Shown here: positions 1-12,700 of the stretch, one piece after another
How the letters are laid out: every line of letters begins with the position of its first letter
Position numbering within the stretch: position 1 is the first letter of the stretch
From: Copromyces sp. CBS 386.78
Taxonomy: Eukaryota > Ascomycota > Sordariomycetes > Sordariales > Sordariaceae
Length of the DNA stretch: 64,000 bases
Assembly: GCA_030685235.1 (NCBI GenBank)
Contig: MU839154.1
Coordinates: forward strand, 62,001-126,000
Direction: 5' to 3'
Notes under the pieces: generated by a model
The model's input: only the letters and a program-made list of their open reading frames with translations
What the model was told of the DNA's origin: nothing
The model's database searches: none
Program-made: the position numbers and the translations under genes

Positions 1-1140
1 AATACGAATATTATTGGTAAAGCCTTCCTAATTAATGCGTAAATATATAAAATACTTATTAAAATTAATAGCGCCTATTACGTTCTAGGTAATAAAACTT
101 TTACGATTAAATTAAATAAATATTTAATTAGTGTTAATTCGTACTTTAAAATACTTTTTATTAATAGTATTAAAATAATTCTTAAAGTAGGGATAATAAC
201 GTACGGATTCGAAGACTTTATATTAGGTTTTAAAGGGTGGTTACGTAACGAAAGTTATTATAAGCTTTAAAAGGTATTTTAAAACGTAATAGAAAATATT
301 GGTATATACCCGGTTAATTAATTAACGTTATAATATTCTCTATAAATAATAGTATTAATATTAATTTATAGATAGTATTGGAATTATAACTATAATTATT
401 GCCTACGGTCCTTATTAACGTCCTTTAATATAGGAGTTCTAGGGCGATAAGAAGTCATTATTAGGTAGAAATATATTACTTAAGTACGAGACTAGTATTG
501 AATATTAGTTAATTATATAAAGTAAAGAATATATGCTTCGTTATACGAAATTAAGTTTTAAAGAAGGTTTTAGTAAGGAGATTTAATTAGTATTATAATT
601 TTAACGTTTCGAAAGTAAATATTTAATAGAATATATCCTATAATTCGTTTAATAGAATAAAGTCGTATAAAATTATAATATAAATAGCGGTAGCGGTATT
701 AGAATTAATAAGTTCGAATATTAATTATAATTCTTTAAGTTTATTAATTTCGTTGGCGTTATTTATTATTATTAGATTATTATAATATTCTATATCGGCT
801 ACTTAATAGGGGTACGCTATAGTTAAGATTATAATATTAATAAAGACAATAAAGGTAGAGGATATAGAAGAGAGGATAAGGGAAAAAGAGGAGGATTTAG
901 ATAAATTGGGGGGAGGAATACTATTTATTAATATATATATAATTAATAATAAATAAATTTTCTAGTATTTTTATAAAAATAATTAAGTTAAATAGGTTGT
1001 GTATAGGGCGCTATAAATATAGGGTATATACAAATTAGAAACCTAGTCTTCCTCGCTTTTATATGGTATAAATATAGGGGTTTCGCGTAGTATGAAAGCG
1101 AAGAAAGTAGTAAGATCTCTAACGATTTCTAGCCTTCTGA
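1..1140. repeat. AT-rich RIP-type relic, cut by left edge
   Basis: This stretch is strongly AT-rich, full of TAA/TTA/TATA strings and free of meaningful open frames, yet it keeps many CpG steps. That is the usual look of repeat-induced point mutation in a dead repeat. Composition returns to normal near 1140, shortly before the first gene. I see no terminal repeat because the left end lies outside the window, so the element type cannot be named. Confidence 0.7.
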
Positions 1141-1613
1141 TTAGTCAGATGTAGCTTATTGGGGGAGTTAGGGGAAGTGCAGCGACTTGCAGATTTTTAT
1201 TGGAAAATAGCCGAACGTAAAAAGCAACGGTAGTATACTGTTGCTTACTATTCTTACTGCTATATAAACTTTTTTACTGTTACTGGCATACTGGGATTCC
1301 GAACACAACATTAGGTTGACATCTCGGAACACTAGATCCGAGATCATGATTGGGTAACCAAAGAGTTGGTGTGATATTGATCCAGCCATGCCCCATTGTA
1401 AGATGAGTTCTGGTTTGCACAACTGATGCAGTCTGAAGGTGAGAACCTGGTTCACATAAAGAAACTAGACAGAGGAAATACGTCCATTACCTTTTCGTAC
1501 TTTGATCTTCGTTGTCTTTGTTTACGGCTCACTCGAATCTGCAGAAGGACGGTGTCTCCATAGCAAAACCGACAAACTCGCGCAAGAACGAAGGGAAACA
1601 ACGGAAGCCGATC

Positions 1614-2705
1614 ATGGAAACAACAGAATCAACCTCAACCCATAACGGCACCAGAGTCATCCACGATGAGGAAAAGGGCCACCTCCACCGGTCCACGACC
1701 GGCGTCACCATGTCGCCCGAGCTCTTTGAGAAACTCTATCTCACGCCGAAAGTTCCTCATGTCGGAGACTACAACAGGCGGTTTGCTAATCCGACTGCGC
1801 TCGGGTTTGTTGGGTATGTGCTTTTTCTCCTCTTCGTTTGGCTCAAGGTATTGCGGTTGGCTGGAAGACTTGACTGACGTTGGTATGCTCTGCCCACTCA
1901 AAGCTTCGTGATCTCTACTTTTACCTTCTCTATGGTCCTTATGGGATGGGGTGGCGCGCAAGGACTTACGCCTGTTGTGTAAGTCAACACCTCAATGAGC
2001 CCTCGCTTCCTACCCATCCTTTTTTTGCCAATCTCTAACCCTGGGGATGAACAGAGGCATCTTCTTCTTCGTCGGCCCCGTCCTCCTCCTCTTCGCCATG
2101 GTCTTCGAATGGATCATGGGTAACTTCTTCCCCATGATGGTCATGGGTCTCTTCGCCGTCTTCTGGCTGTCGTTTGGGATGTTGCAGCTGCCCACGCTCC
2201 AGCTCGCTGCGCCTTATGAGGCTGCCCAGGATGTCCCTACCGGCGGCGGCGCCCTGACACCCGAGTATAACGCCGTGATTGCGCTGTACCTAATTGTTTG
2301 GGGGTTTGCGTTGTTTACGTTTTTTGTGTTTACTTGCAAGATCAACACTGTCTTTGCGCTTATCTTTTTGCTGGTTAGTGTGGCTTGTTGGGTGCTTTCC
2401 GGGGCCTATTGGAAGGTTGGGGAGGGTGAGTTTGAGATGGCGGGGAGGTTGCAGAAGGTAAATTCTCCCCTTCCATTTTCGAGGGAGTTGAGGAGAGTAG
2501 TTTTGATGTTCCCCGCTAACTTGTTGAACAGGGAGGTGGTGCACTGCTGCTCGTCGTGGCTCTTCTTGGATGGTACATGTGTTTCATCATCATGGCTGGC
2601 GAGATGAGAATCACTTTGAACCTCCCCGTTGGTGACTTGAGCCACTTTTGGCCCAGGAATGATATTGAACTGGCGGCTGCGGAGCATCGGGAGCATCGCG
2701 ACTGA
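1614..2705 (+). CDS. GPR1/FUN34/YaaH family membrane protein (acetate/ammonium transporter family)
   Basis: Predicted plasma-membrane protein of the GPR1/FUN34/YaaH family, whose members are linked to acetate uptake or ammonium export. I read four exons, 1614-1813, 1904-1978, 2055-2457 and 2532-2705, all with GT-AG introns and continuous frame. A hydrophilic N-terminus of about 55 residues precedes the family pattern: an NPTALGFVGF entry to the first helix, then helices around MVLMGWGGAQGLTPVV, GIFFFVGPVLLLFAMVFEW, a long central pair, and a last one at ALLLVVALLGWYM. The tail is short and charged. An in-frame ATG at 1512 would add 34 residues; I prefer 1614 because the upstream part is not membrane-like. 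Substrate cannot be told from sequence. Family assignment is good; the exact start is less sure. Confidence 0.85.
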
Positions 2706-3518
2706 TGTGATCTTGGGGTGTGGGATTTGATTTGAGAAGGGATTACGGGGATGAAGGAGATTGGAGAGCGGTGAAAGGGAATCTATTTCTGTTTGGGGAA
2801 GTATAACCATTGCCAGATGATGCACATTCCGACAATCGGATGCCATCAGAGCTGCACCGCACTTTCCCTACATGCCGTGCACATCAATCTTGCGTGATAT
2901 GGACAAGTGGAAAGAATGACCCTTTGATCAGTCGGGCTCTTGGATCCAAGTACCTCCGGGTAGTGTTCTTACCACGGCTGAAGATCGATGTGTACCTGAC
3001 AATAGGCCCTTTTATATCCCAAGACTTAGCTGTTGTGATATATAACTGCAAACTGGCTGTATATATCTTTCCGCTTTCTTCAGTTACATCACTTTCACCG
3101 TAACTGTTGAACTCTTCGTGTCGTCGTTGTCCAACTGTTGCAACTTCACAAGTCCACTGGGTGGCGCTATGGCCCTGTGCATTGGATAGTTGAGGCCCGC
3201 AGTGGGGTTGAGGTGACAAGGCGGCGGGGTTGCTCCGGTCAATGGACGCTGATTCGCCAATTCCCCCAAAATTCGATGAAAAGGGAAGGCGCACCAGCAT
3301 GGATTTCGTCAGTAGTTGCATGGGCTCAAATCGATTTCGTCATGATTTTCATTGCGCTTCTTCGTTGCTCTTTCCACCGCAATAAGTTGGGATGATTGAT
3401 CTCGATGTGTTGCGTTGTTGACTTCCATTTTTGAATGTATTTTGCAGAACGTTAGCATATAAGCAACCTCCCCTCTCCCAAAAACCCCCTTTTCTTCTTT
3501 CTCTTCTGACTTCATACA
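2706..3518. other. Intergenic, no gene seen
   Basis: Spacer between two same-strand genes; it should hold the 3' UTR of the membrane protein gene and the promoter of the dehydrogenase gene. A pyrimidine-rich stretch (about 3467-3510) lies just before the next start codon. The small open frames here have no recognisable features. Confidence 0.5.
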
Positions 3519-4610
3519 ATGATCCAATCTCTACCCACACGCTTCATTAGACCTTCTACCAGGACTCTTCTTTCTATAACCAAATTCAGAGCACTCAACA
3601 CAATTGCACGAACCACTCTAGCGACCCCAACAACTCCAACCACAAGTTCATCAAAGCTCCCAAGAACCAGTCTCCCAGTGCCTCTCTACCAACAATCCAG
3701 TAAAATGTCGTCCGGAACCAAGTCCGCCTCTGCAGCCAGCCACGCTGAGCTCAACCGCAACTCTCTCTTCAACCTCTCAGGCCGCGTCGCCCTCGTCACC
3801 GGCGGCGGCACCGGCATCGGCCTGATGGCCACACAAACCCTCGCCGTCAACGGTGCCAAGGTGTACATCGCCGGCCGCAACAAGGAGAAGTTGGACAAGG
3901 TTGTAGAGATCTACAACAAGGACATCGAGGGCGAGATCATCGCCCTGCAGGCGGACGTGACCAAGAAGGAGGACATTGCTGCTCTGGTCAAGGAGATCGA
4001 ATCCCGCGAGAAGTGTCTCTGTATCCTGGTCAACAACGCCGGTGTCTCCAGCTCCAGCGTAACCACCGAGGCCAGCGACCCCAAGGAGCTCAAGCATAAC
4101 TTGTTCGAGAACAAGGACGCTACTTTCGACGACTGGACAGATACCTACCGCACCAACGTGGCCAGCATTTACTTTATGACGTCCGCCTTCCTTCCCCTCT
4201 TGCAGGCTAGCACCGAGCGCCACCCCGGCTGGTCCGGCACCGTGGTCAACATCAGCAGCATCAGCGGCCAGGTCAAGTCGGCGCAGCACCACTTTAGCTA
4301 CAACGCTAGCAAGGCGGCCGCTATTCACTTGAACCGCATGCTCGCCGCTGAAATCGCCAACGCCGGGCTCAAGATCCGCGTCAACAGCATCGCGCCCGGT
4401 CCCTTCCCCAGCGAGATGACGGCTGAGGAGAGCGACGAGTTCCAGAAGAGCCATATCCCCAAGGAGAAGTACGAGGAAAAGTACCCTGGTGCTCGTCCTG
4501 GTCGCGATATCGATATGGCGCAGGCGGTGCTGGCGTTGGTGTCAAATCAGTTCATCAATGGCGAAACATTGGCTGTTGATGGTGGGTACAAGTTGGCTGC
4601 TGGACTCTAA
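3519..4610 (+). CDS. Short-chain dehydrogenase/reductase (SDR), Rossmann fold
   Basis: Single-exon classical SDR of 363 residues, expected to reduce or oxidise a carbonyl/alcohol with NAD(P)(H). The cofactor loop TGGGTGIG is at residues 94-101, NNAG at 172-175, the catalytic serine in the NISSISG block (S246/S247), and the YNASK catalytic pair Y261/K265, followed by the IAPGPFPSEM loop. The core ends with the usual INGETLAVDGG strand. The first 62 residues are rich in Ser, Thr and Arg and nearly free of acidic residues, as in a mitochondrial targeting peptide. A second good start, M63 at 3705, would give a cytosolic form of normal SDR length. Substrate unknown; it resembles fungal relatives of 3-oxoacyl-ACP reductases and RhlG, but that is inference. 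Confidence 0.9.
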   Translation: MIQSLPTRFIRPSTRTLLSITKFRALNTIARTTLATPTTPTTSSSKLPRTSLPVPLYQQSSKMSSGTKSASAASHAELNRNSLFNLSGRVALVTGGGTGIGLMATQTLAVNGAKVYIAGRNKEKLDKVVEIYNKDIEGEIIALQADVTKKEDIAALVKEIESREKCLCILVNNAGVSSSSVTTEASDPKELKHNLFENKDATFDDWTDTYRTNVASIYFMTSAFLPLLQASTERHPGWSGTVVNISSISGQVKSAQHHFSYNASKAAAIHLNRMLAAEIANAGLKIRVNSIAPGPFPSEMTAEESDEFQKSHIPKEKYEEKYPGARPGRDIDMAQAVLALVSNQFINGETLAVDGGYKLAAGL

Positions 4611-6288
4611 ACGAAAAGGGGGATGTGATGATGTTAATGGAGGAAGGGATGTTCACCTAATGATTTGATTGCATGTATGAATAGGTCTGTTAGTCTGTTC
4701 CTCTGGGGTAGCGTGTCCCAGGAAGAACGGAGCATCGGGCTTGAAGCCCGGATGGGGTCTACATTGCGTGACCCGGCCTTGCCAACACAGGGTATAATGA
4801 ATCATGACATTTACCTCTTAAAACACCAATCATCTAGTAACACTGTGAAAACCCCAAATGCTCGATTCTGTTATACATTACAGGTGTCATGTTTTTCCGC
4901 GGAGGTCATTTCGCCCCTTCACCTATGTACTAGTAAAATTCACTCTGGTTTGTAATCAACATGGGCGGTGAAATCGACCCGGACCCGGAAGAATTGCTCC
5001 TAAAAATTCAGACTGACCTCAGCTGTGTGGCAAGTCAAGCCTGGAGCTATGTTACATCGCATTACAAGTTGAACCGAGTCAATCTGCCTAGTATTTCCAT
5101 CAAATGTCAGATAAAGAACGGAATATTTAGGTACGTAGATTGACCGGTTACGGTACGCTTAGCCATCTACATGTCACCGGCCAAAGAAAGCACATTGCGG
5201 AGCAATAAAACAGCTGTCGACAACAAGCATTGTTGCCACAAAAGCTCTTGCATCGAGATTTAAGCAAGTGATCTTTAATATCTCGAGAAATCCAAAGAGC
5301 TGTTTGTTTCGTGTTGAGACTTGGAATGGACTTACAAGCGTGCTGTTAGTGTTGCTTGCATTATTGATTCTTACCACCACCTGGATGTGAAAGAATACAA
5401 TCATCATCATCATCCTCAATCAGGAGGTTCTCGAATTGACTCACTAGGTCCAGATGGAAGCAAACGTCAATCATTAAACTTTCACACGTGGTAAATTGTG
5501 GGTGTTATTTGATCTCATTCATTCCATCATAATGCGCTGAATGCGCCATTGAGTATCCCTTAGCTAGGTACTTCGCGCTGTACTATCGCGCTATCCATCC
5601 ATTTATCCATCCATCATCAGCATATGAGCCGTTCCTTTATGGAAAGTGCCGACTACATAGCATCTAGCCATTTATTAGGCCAAGTAGTAGCAAATCATGT
5701 GAAAAAGAAAGAAAAGGGGGTATAATATCGTTAAAAACGTTAGCAATCTCTTCCTCCTCCCTCCCATCCCTCCATGTTGTGCTATGTTGTCCATCATGAT
5801 GTCTTGTCTCCCAGCGAAAATGCAAAAGCGTAAGCAAGGAAACCCATCCATTGTCAGTCCATAACCACATGAGAACAACAGATCCCATGGGAAGCTGAGT
5901 GTTTCAAATAAAGCAAAAGAAATTGTGTGGTATGAGTGAGCCAGGAAAAAACCAAAGGCAACCAACCGACCGTGAAAATGCAAAGTGTTCGTTATGTAAT
6001 CCAGGGCAATAAGGAAGAAAAAAACACGAGAGCAATAAATAGTGCAAAAAAAGTAGAGTGATTCCAGAAGCCAAACTCCGGGGGTATATCCAGGGCCATG
6101 AAAAGGGGGGTAAAATCCCGAACCAAGTCATCAATCTAGCTAAGCCAGTTCATCAACCAAACCAAACCAATGAGTGGAGTGTACCATGCGCCCGAAAAAA
6201 ACGCCAAAATGAGTAGCCATGAAAAAGCAAAGTTATGAAAGACAACCCGGTCAGAAGAAACCATCTCATCCAAGACTTAGAAAGGTTC
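4611..6288. other. Intergenic between convergent genes
   Basis: Spacer between the 3' ends of the dehydrogenase and the minus-strand SWIRM gene. Composition is ordinary, with small ATCC and ATC repeats around 5595 and 5402. Open frames at 4961-5143 and on the minus strand at 5664-6134 have biased, low-information translations and no domain. I find no gene. Confidence 0.5.
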
Positions 6289-7497
6289 TCAGTTGTACAG
6301 GAACCTATCAATGTGCTTAGGGTCGAGCCAGCCGACCCGCTCGTACGCCGTCCACAGCTTCGATGCCTTGTTGACGTCGATCTTGCACGCCTGCTGAGCG
6401 TCCGTCTTGCGGAACTCCTTTCCAATCTTGGCGCACTCAATGCGTCTCATGAAGATGCGCCTCTTGCTGGTGAGGTAGGTCGCACAATCCAGGCGAAGGG
6501 CGGCGGCAAGGCTGAGCTCCTCGTCATGAAGAAGGGCCCGGTTGGGATCCTTGCTCAAGTCGAGCGGGTTGCCCTTCCAGTCGACCTTGAGACAGCCGGG
6601 AGAGTTGGGAAGCGTCAAAATGCTGGGCGTGTAGTCGGGAAGAGAGTCGAAATCCTTGTCCTCCCTGTTTGGCGCCACTGTTCGCACCCTGGGTTCAGGA
6701 GTGGCGCTAACACGTGCCGTCTGCCGAGAGTGCGTAGGAGTTGCCCGAATCGGCCGAGGGTTTTGGGCCGATGCCTTGGTGACCCTGGGCTTCTGGATGC
6801 GGCCAGTGCTGCTGGTTCTCGCCACCTGGAGTCTCGGGGCCGGAGCCGGAGGTTGAGCGGCAGGCAAGATCGTTGGAAGCTTGTTAACCACGGGCCGTGT
6901 TTTGTTGTGGTTCTTCTTATCAGCTCGCATATACTGGCGCTCCTTGCGGAGCCAGTCCCGAGGATCCTTCTGCCACATCTTCAGGCACTCCGACTTGAAA
7001 AAGAGCACCAGCTCGTAATCCTCCTTCTTCGGGGGCGATGTGGCGCGTACAATGCTATGAGGTCGAGAAGCAATATGATTGTCGACCAGGTCATCGAGTG
7101 GCTCGGCTGAAGGAACCGAAGGGACGAAGAGCGGCTCAGAAGGAGGGCTACCAGCTGTTTCGGGAGCAGGGTATAAAATCGGGTCGTTGTCCGAAATGGA
7201 GAGGCGAGGGTCCATTGTGATCGAGTTTCTGGCCCTGGTGTAGGGGGAGATGGGAGGAGATATAGGCGGGTTCGGTCCCAGCTGCCTGGTTGCGGCGGAC
7301 ATGGGCTTTGAGACTGTCATTGCGGCGTCAAGATGGTTGAATGTCTCGTAAGGAGCTGGACCAGGAGGAGACATGAGGTTGCTGATGTCGAACGGCCTCT
7401 TAGGCTTGGAAGAAATAGAAGTGGATGACATTGGCATCATAGTATATTCCATTGGGAACAAAGCTGGCTGTAAGACTTTGTCGTTCTTGCCAGACAT
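6289..7497 (-). CDS. SWIRM-domain protein (Fun19/Laf-like)
   Basis: Probable chromatin-associated protein with a C-terminal SWIRM domain. The open frame extends up to 7695 (468 residues). I chose the methionine at 7497 (residue 67 of that frame) because the sequence before it looks like translated 5' UTR. A long disordered Pro/Ser/Thr/Arg-rich region comes first, with a conserved-looking patch around KKEDYELVLFFKSECLKMW. The last 81 residues form the SWIRM helices, from LLHDEELSLAAALRLD through the KIDVNKASKLWTAYERVGWL helix pair. This arrangement matches yeast Fun19 and fission yeast Laf1/Laf2, the latter tied to a histone deacetylase complex. The role here is inferred from the family only. 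Confidence 0.8.
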   Translation of the reverse strand: MSGKNDKVLQPALFPMEYTMMPMSSTSISSKPKRPFDISNLMSPPGPAPYETFNHLDAAMTVSKPMSAATRQLGPNPPISPPISPYTRARNSITMDPRLSISDNDPILYPAPETAGSPPSEPLFVPSVPSAEPLDDLVDNHIASRPHSIVRATSPPKKEDYELVLFFKSECLKMWQKDPRDWLRKERQYMRADKKNHNKTRPVVNKLPTILPAAQPPAPAPRLQVARTSSTGRIQKPRVTKASAQNPRPIRATPTHSRQTARVSATPEPRVRTVAPNREDKDFDSLPDYTPSILTLPNSPGCLKVDWKGNPLDLSKDPNRALLHDEELSLAAALRLDCATYLTSKRRIFMRRIECAKIGKEFRKTDAQQACKIDVNKASKLWTAYERVGWLDPKHIDRFLYN

Positions 7498-9598
7498 TAT
7501 GGCGAGGCTTGTTGCCCTGTGTTGGATGCTGAGGGAGGAAATGGTCGTCCTGCTGATTTGGAGACGGAGCGTAGAATTTGAAGCGTCTCGGGCGGATATC
7601 CACGGTTGATGGGCAATGTGCAAGAGGACTGGTTCGTGAACTTGTATGGCGGTGTTCTTCGGATGGGTGGCGAAACGACGGGTTGATAGCGTCAATGGGT
7701 GACGAAGATCAGGGATCGATAGGGTTTAAGTCGAGCCGGTGCCTGGCATGAGCTTCAATGGCAGTGACTGGTTGACTGGGAAGATCCTGGACGGTTCCAA
7801 TCGATCGCAAAGATGATAGCTGTCCTGAAAAAGTTGGAGGAGAGGAAGAAGCCGACAGTGTTCCTGATGATCAAGAGGCGTTTAAGAACAGTCGGGCAAT
7901 GTCAGGCAGCCAGTGCTTTGTGCGATTGTTGTTTGGGCAATTATTGTTCGTCTGCGTTTGAATAGCTTTGAATGGCCGGATAAGGCCTGCGTTTTGCTGT
8001 CGATTCGACGAGTGCTACACAATGCGAGCCAACGCTACATGATCCTGCGTCTGGCTATTGTGCGATGTCTTCCTTATTGTTCGAGATGCTTGCCACCATT
8101 CGTTGCCATTCGGGTCGGCGGGGGGTGAGGTGGTTCAGGGTATTGAACAATAGGAACGTCTCTATTCTGGGGCCCAGTAGCAAGTGTGGAGTAGCGGTTA
8201 GGTTTGAGATGGCAGCGGCCGGGACGTGGTCTGGTGCTGAGATGACAGTTGAGGTCCAGTCAAAGATCGGGCTGCGCTGCGTTTTAACGGTGCACCGTGC
8301 AGCCCCAGTTTAGTGCCCCGCTGCTGGGGGTTGGTAGGTGCACTTTGTATTAGTAACGGGATGGAAGGTAACCTTCAATGAGTCCCGTCCGTCAATAGAA
8401 TCGAAGCAGCTGGAACCCGAGAGGGGAAGACTTGCGTCGGCGAAGCAGGCAGTGCTTCCCAATTGGAACCTGAATAATAGCGAGAGTTGAAGAGCGTTCC
8501 AATTGACAAGTGAGCTAGTCAATGGGAAGTAACAAAAGCAAAAATTGGAATGGCGGCGGGTGGAGGGCGATAAGAGTGGAAGAGAAAGAGAGAGGGTGAG
8601 AGCTTGCAAAGAGGTAGAAGAGCAAACAGAAGTAGGAAACCGAAGAGACGGGAGGCAAAGGGCTAGGGCGGTAGGGCATGCGGGCATGTAAAAAGGGTGC
8701 CGGGCATGTTTAATGGGCAAATGCGGCACTGCATCCAGCAGGAGCGGGCCTCAACCCCCCCTCCCACCTGCCATGCCTCCCTCTCCGCCTGCTTCCGCTC
8801 ACCTTCCTCGCCGAAGGGTGCACCAAAAGTTCCATGTCGAACTGTGTCGGTACCTGCCACGCGGGGGCATAAGAGGCCAAGGTAGCAAAACCAGCAAGAG
8901 GTACCTGGACTATAGCTGGAATACTATGGACTCAATATGGCAGTCCGTCGGTAATCCGACCAGGGTGCTTCCGTGCTTGAAATGCGATGCCATACAGGTC
9001 ACACACCGTCGGACCCAAAAGATAAAGAGGGCCTGTGACCTTGCCCATCACTGTCAGGGCAGCCGAGACTCCCCAGGATGATATCTTTTTGAGGTCTGTA
9101 CCTCCAAGACTTTGTCGCAATGGTGACGCTTTCTTGGTTCCTTTCAATTGGAACTCAAATGGAGCCTGACCTCACCAAGTGGAAGTCATCGTCTTCCATT
9201 GCAAATTCCGGCATCTACTCTCGCCTTCGATGCCAGGCTTCAAACGACTGACGCGGCCATCTCAGAACCTCAATCTGGGGCACGGAAACCCAAACAGTGG
9301 GGCAGATGGCATGGGGCGCTTACACTTGATTGAGCTGAAGAATGCTGAGGTACCTGAAGCAGGCCAAGTGCAACATATGAATCCCTTCATCACTCACCAT
9401 GTTTCGCCCTCTTCGGCTGGGGGATTCTTGTGCCTGTTCGCTATGTTTCTCGATTCCCTTCCCCTCCACGTCTTTTTGCTGCTGCCTCGCTCTTCCAATT
9501 TATGCACTTTAGAGGTTGGATTGCGAAAGAGTCATTCGCTGACCTTTGGAGTCACCCCCTCCCTCCTCAGGGCTGCCACGCCCCTGTCCGTAAGCTAT
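7498..9598. other. Intergenic and promoter region
   Basis: Upstream side of the SWIRM gene, ending at the copia element. Several overlapping frames of 60-140 residues lie on both strands (for example 8310-8729 minus and 9179-9601 plus), but they are low in complexity and overlap each other. No domain, tRNA or terminal repeat was found. Confidence 0.5.
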
Positions 9599-9603
9599 TG
9601 AAG

Positions 9604-9774
9604 TGTCAGACGGCAGGGGATATACACGTACACAGTCACGGGATTTCGGAGGAGCGGATCAACTACGGGATTTATACCAGATGCCAAATATCGAACCAAG
9701 CGCAAATCAGTACAATAAAATACATACAATACAACTATATTGAACCCCCCTACTTTTAAACCCATATTATTACA
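9604..9774 (+). repeat. 5' LTR of the copia-type element
   Basis: 171-bp direct repeat of 14966-15136, differing almost only by C/T and G/A changes. The outer (5') end keeps its G residues; the inner end is converted to A/T. Confidence 0.93.
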
Positions 9775-12700
9775 ATTAAAAGTCTCATTAATTTAATCAT
9801 TTAAAGTTATCACTAGCAATTTAATAACCTGAAAACCGAAATAACAATATCTTCGTCTATAACCAAATCTAATAATAGTATTATATTTAATGTATTTAAG
9901 AATTAGCCCGCGTAAAAAGATACTTTCATTTCCTAAGCCTAAAATTTCAGCCTCTAGAAATATATCGACCTAACGAACTAAATACTTTAGCCTATTAACC
10001 CAAAAGAACTTAATATCGTTAACTACTAAAGCGCACCCCTTAAGGGGGAAACTCCCGCCGAATATAGAATTAAAGAGCGAAAACTTTCTAACGCGGCGCA
10101 AATTTATAACTTCTTTTATAAGCGCAATTATCGTAATTATATAACCGAAAAATAGGACTAGCGTACTAAAATTAAAGCCTTCTCAAACTTAAGTATTAAA
10201 AAGACTACGCTAAATTGATAAATAATTAAAACTATTAGAAATTAATACTATAAGACTAACCTTACTCAACGCACTAAATTATATAAATAATATAATAACC
10301 TCTTTAAATCCGCTTCCTTCAACGACTATAAAGCCAAGAAGCTTACTAAAACTACCCTTTTCAACCTCCTTAAACCCCCCGCGAAAAGAAATTGTAATTA
10401 ATTTAATTAAACCTTCTAATAAAAATCGGCTATAGCCTTCTATATTATTCGGTAAATTTCTAATACTAATGAACCCGACTTCTAATTTCTAAAATTCTAT
10501 AATATAATTAAATTTTCTCCCTATAATAATTAAATAAAAATTTATTAATTCTAACACAATAAGAAAATTAAAGAAGACCCAAACTTCTAAATCTCCTTCC
10601 GAACCGTAACTAAAGATTTTTATAAAATAATAATAGCGAACGTTACCTAAGGAAAAAATTGCGCCCCCCCGTTTAAAAATATAGTATTCGCAATTATATT
10701 AAATAATAAACCCGCTAAAAAGGACGCTCCTAATAATAATAAATAACCTAGCCCAAGGATAAAAAGATAAGGAGAGGTAACAAAAACTAATAATAGGAAA
10801 TCCACTCTTAAAAGGAATATTAATAATAAAAATAAACGTACTTCTACTACTTCTTCCTCGTCCTTACCTTCGTTAAAGAAACTCCGATTACTATATAAAC
10901 TCTATAAATTTTACAACTATAAATTAGAACAATACTATCATGTAAAACTATAAATAACCTTCAATAATTAAATCGAATCCCTTACTATCCGAAGACGGGT
11001 AAAAGTAAATTTAAAGAAGGATAAATACTTTAAAGAAGCCGTTAACTACTTTAAATAAGCGAACGAAAATAATAAAAATTAATTTAATTGCCGAATTAAT
11101 AAAAGTAATTTTTTAATACCTATTACGGATTACTATAATACTATATACCTACTAAGAAATTTAACGATCTTCAATTTAAATACAACAATCTATATCTTTA
11201 ATAAAATTAATTAATTTAATAATTTAAATCCTATAAACCTTAATAACTATATATAAGCTAAAGATAAATATATATTTATCGAAAAATATAATAATATTAT
11301 ACTAATAATTTAAAACGATAAAGGAAATTGTAATTTATACTTTACTAATATTGTATTAATATTAAATATAGCCTACAACCTCGTCTCTTTAAAAAAATTC
11401 AAAGAAGAATAAATCTTCTAAAACTATAAAAATAATTACTTATATTCCAACCTTACAAACTCCTTAATTTAAAATATCTACTTTTATTATAACTAATCTA
11501 TATTAAAATATATCCCCCTATAAAATAATAACTTTAATAAATCCTCTTTTATTATATAATATTCTAATTATTTTAAATAGAAGCCCCAAAAAAGAAATCC
11601 TCTCTGCTAACATTTTCAATTTAGCTACCCTAACCCTAATACCTTTACTAAATTTATTAAATAAGTATATAATATTTAATTAAAGGGATTAAATTTAATC
11701 TATTACAATTTATACATAAAGGCTAAATTAAAGCGCCAAATATATAAGGAAGTTCGGGATTACTTCGAAAGACCTAAATTACATTTCACTATCGATTTCT
11801 TCTTATATAAAAAGGTAAAATTTAGTAATATAAAGTATTCGAACTTAATAATAATTATAAATTAATAATTTAAATTTATTTAAATATATTACCTAAGTAA
11901 CCAAAAAGCGGATTTTATTATTGCATATTTAAAATCCCTATTTACAAATCTACAAACGAAATACTAAATAATACTTCGTATCGTTAAATATAATAACGAA
12001 ATAACGAATAATAAGAAAATCACCGCCTAATTTTCTAATAAAAGAACTAATATTAAGCCTTTAGCGCCTTATATGTAAATTTAAAATAATAACGTAGAAC
12101 GTTTAAAAAATATAATTAAAACTAAGGCAGCAATAATATATTCGAGTATAAATCTACCTTATAAATTATAATTAGAAATTATTAAAATAATTATATATTT
12201 ATATAATCTAATTCCTAAAACTAAATATTACTAAAAATCCCTTAAGGAAAAATTTAAAATATTTTATTAATTTAAAAATAATATTGTTCTACTAATAAAT
12301 TTATCCCCAACTATCGTATACTTTAAAATCTATAATTATAAAACCTTCGCCCTTTCTATAGAAATAATAAAAGAGTAGAATAAAACTATAAAATTTAAAA
12401 ACCGTATATAAATTAAATATCTAATAAAGTACTAATCAACCAACATCTACCGGATCTAAAATCCATATACGAATACTATTGTTATTATATAAAATATTAT
12501 ATTTAACGAAAATAAAGTATTCTCTAATAATATTAAAGAAATCTATAATACCCTCAATATCTCCCTTAAAAAATTAATTATATAATTAAAAAATCTCTAC
12601 CAAATAAATATTATATAAATAAATCTCTTCTAATTCAATACTATTAAAAAAGGAATTCCTAGCCTTATTACTTAAAACTTTCTAAACGAATTGAATATAT

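Noticed and set aside
8310..8729. 139-codon minus-strand frame with a Ser/Leu-rich translation
   Set aside because: Low-complexity composition from pyrimidine-rich DNA near a promoter; no domain.
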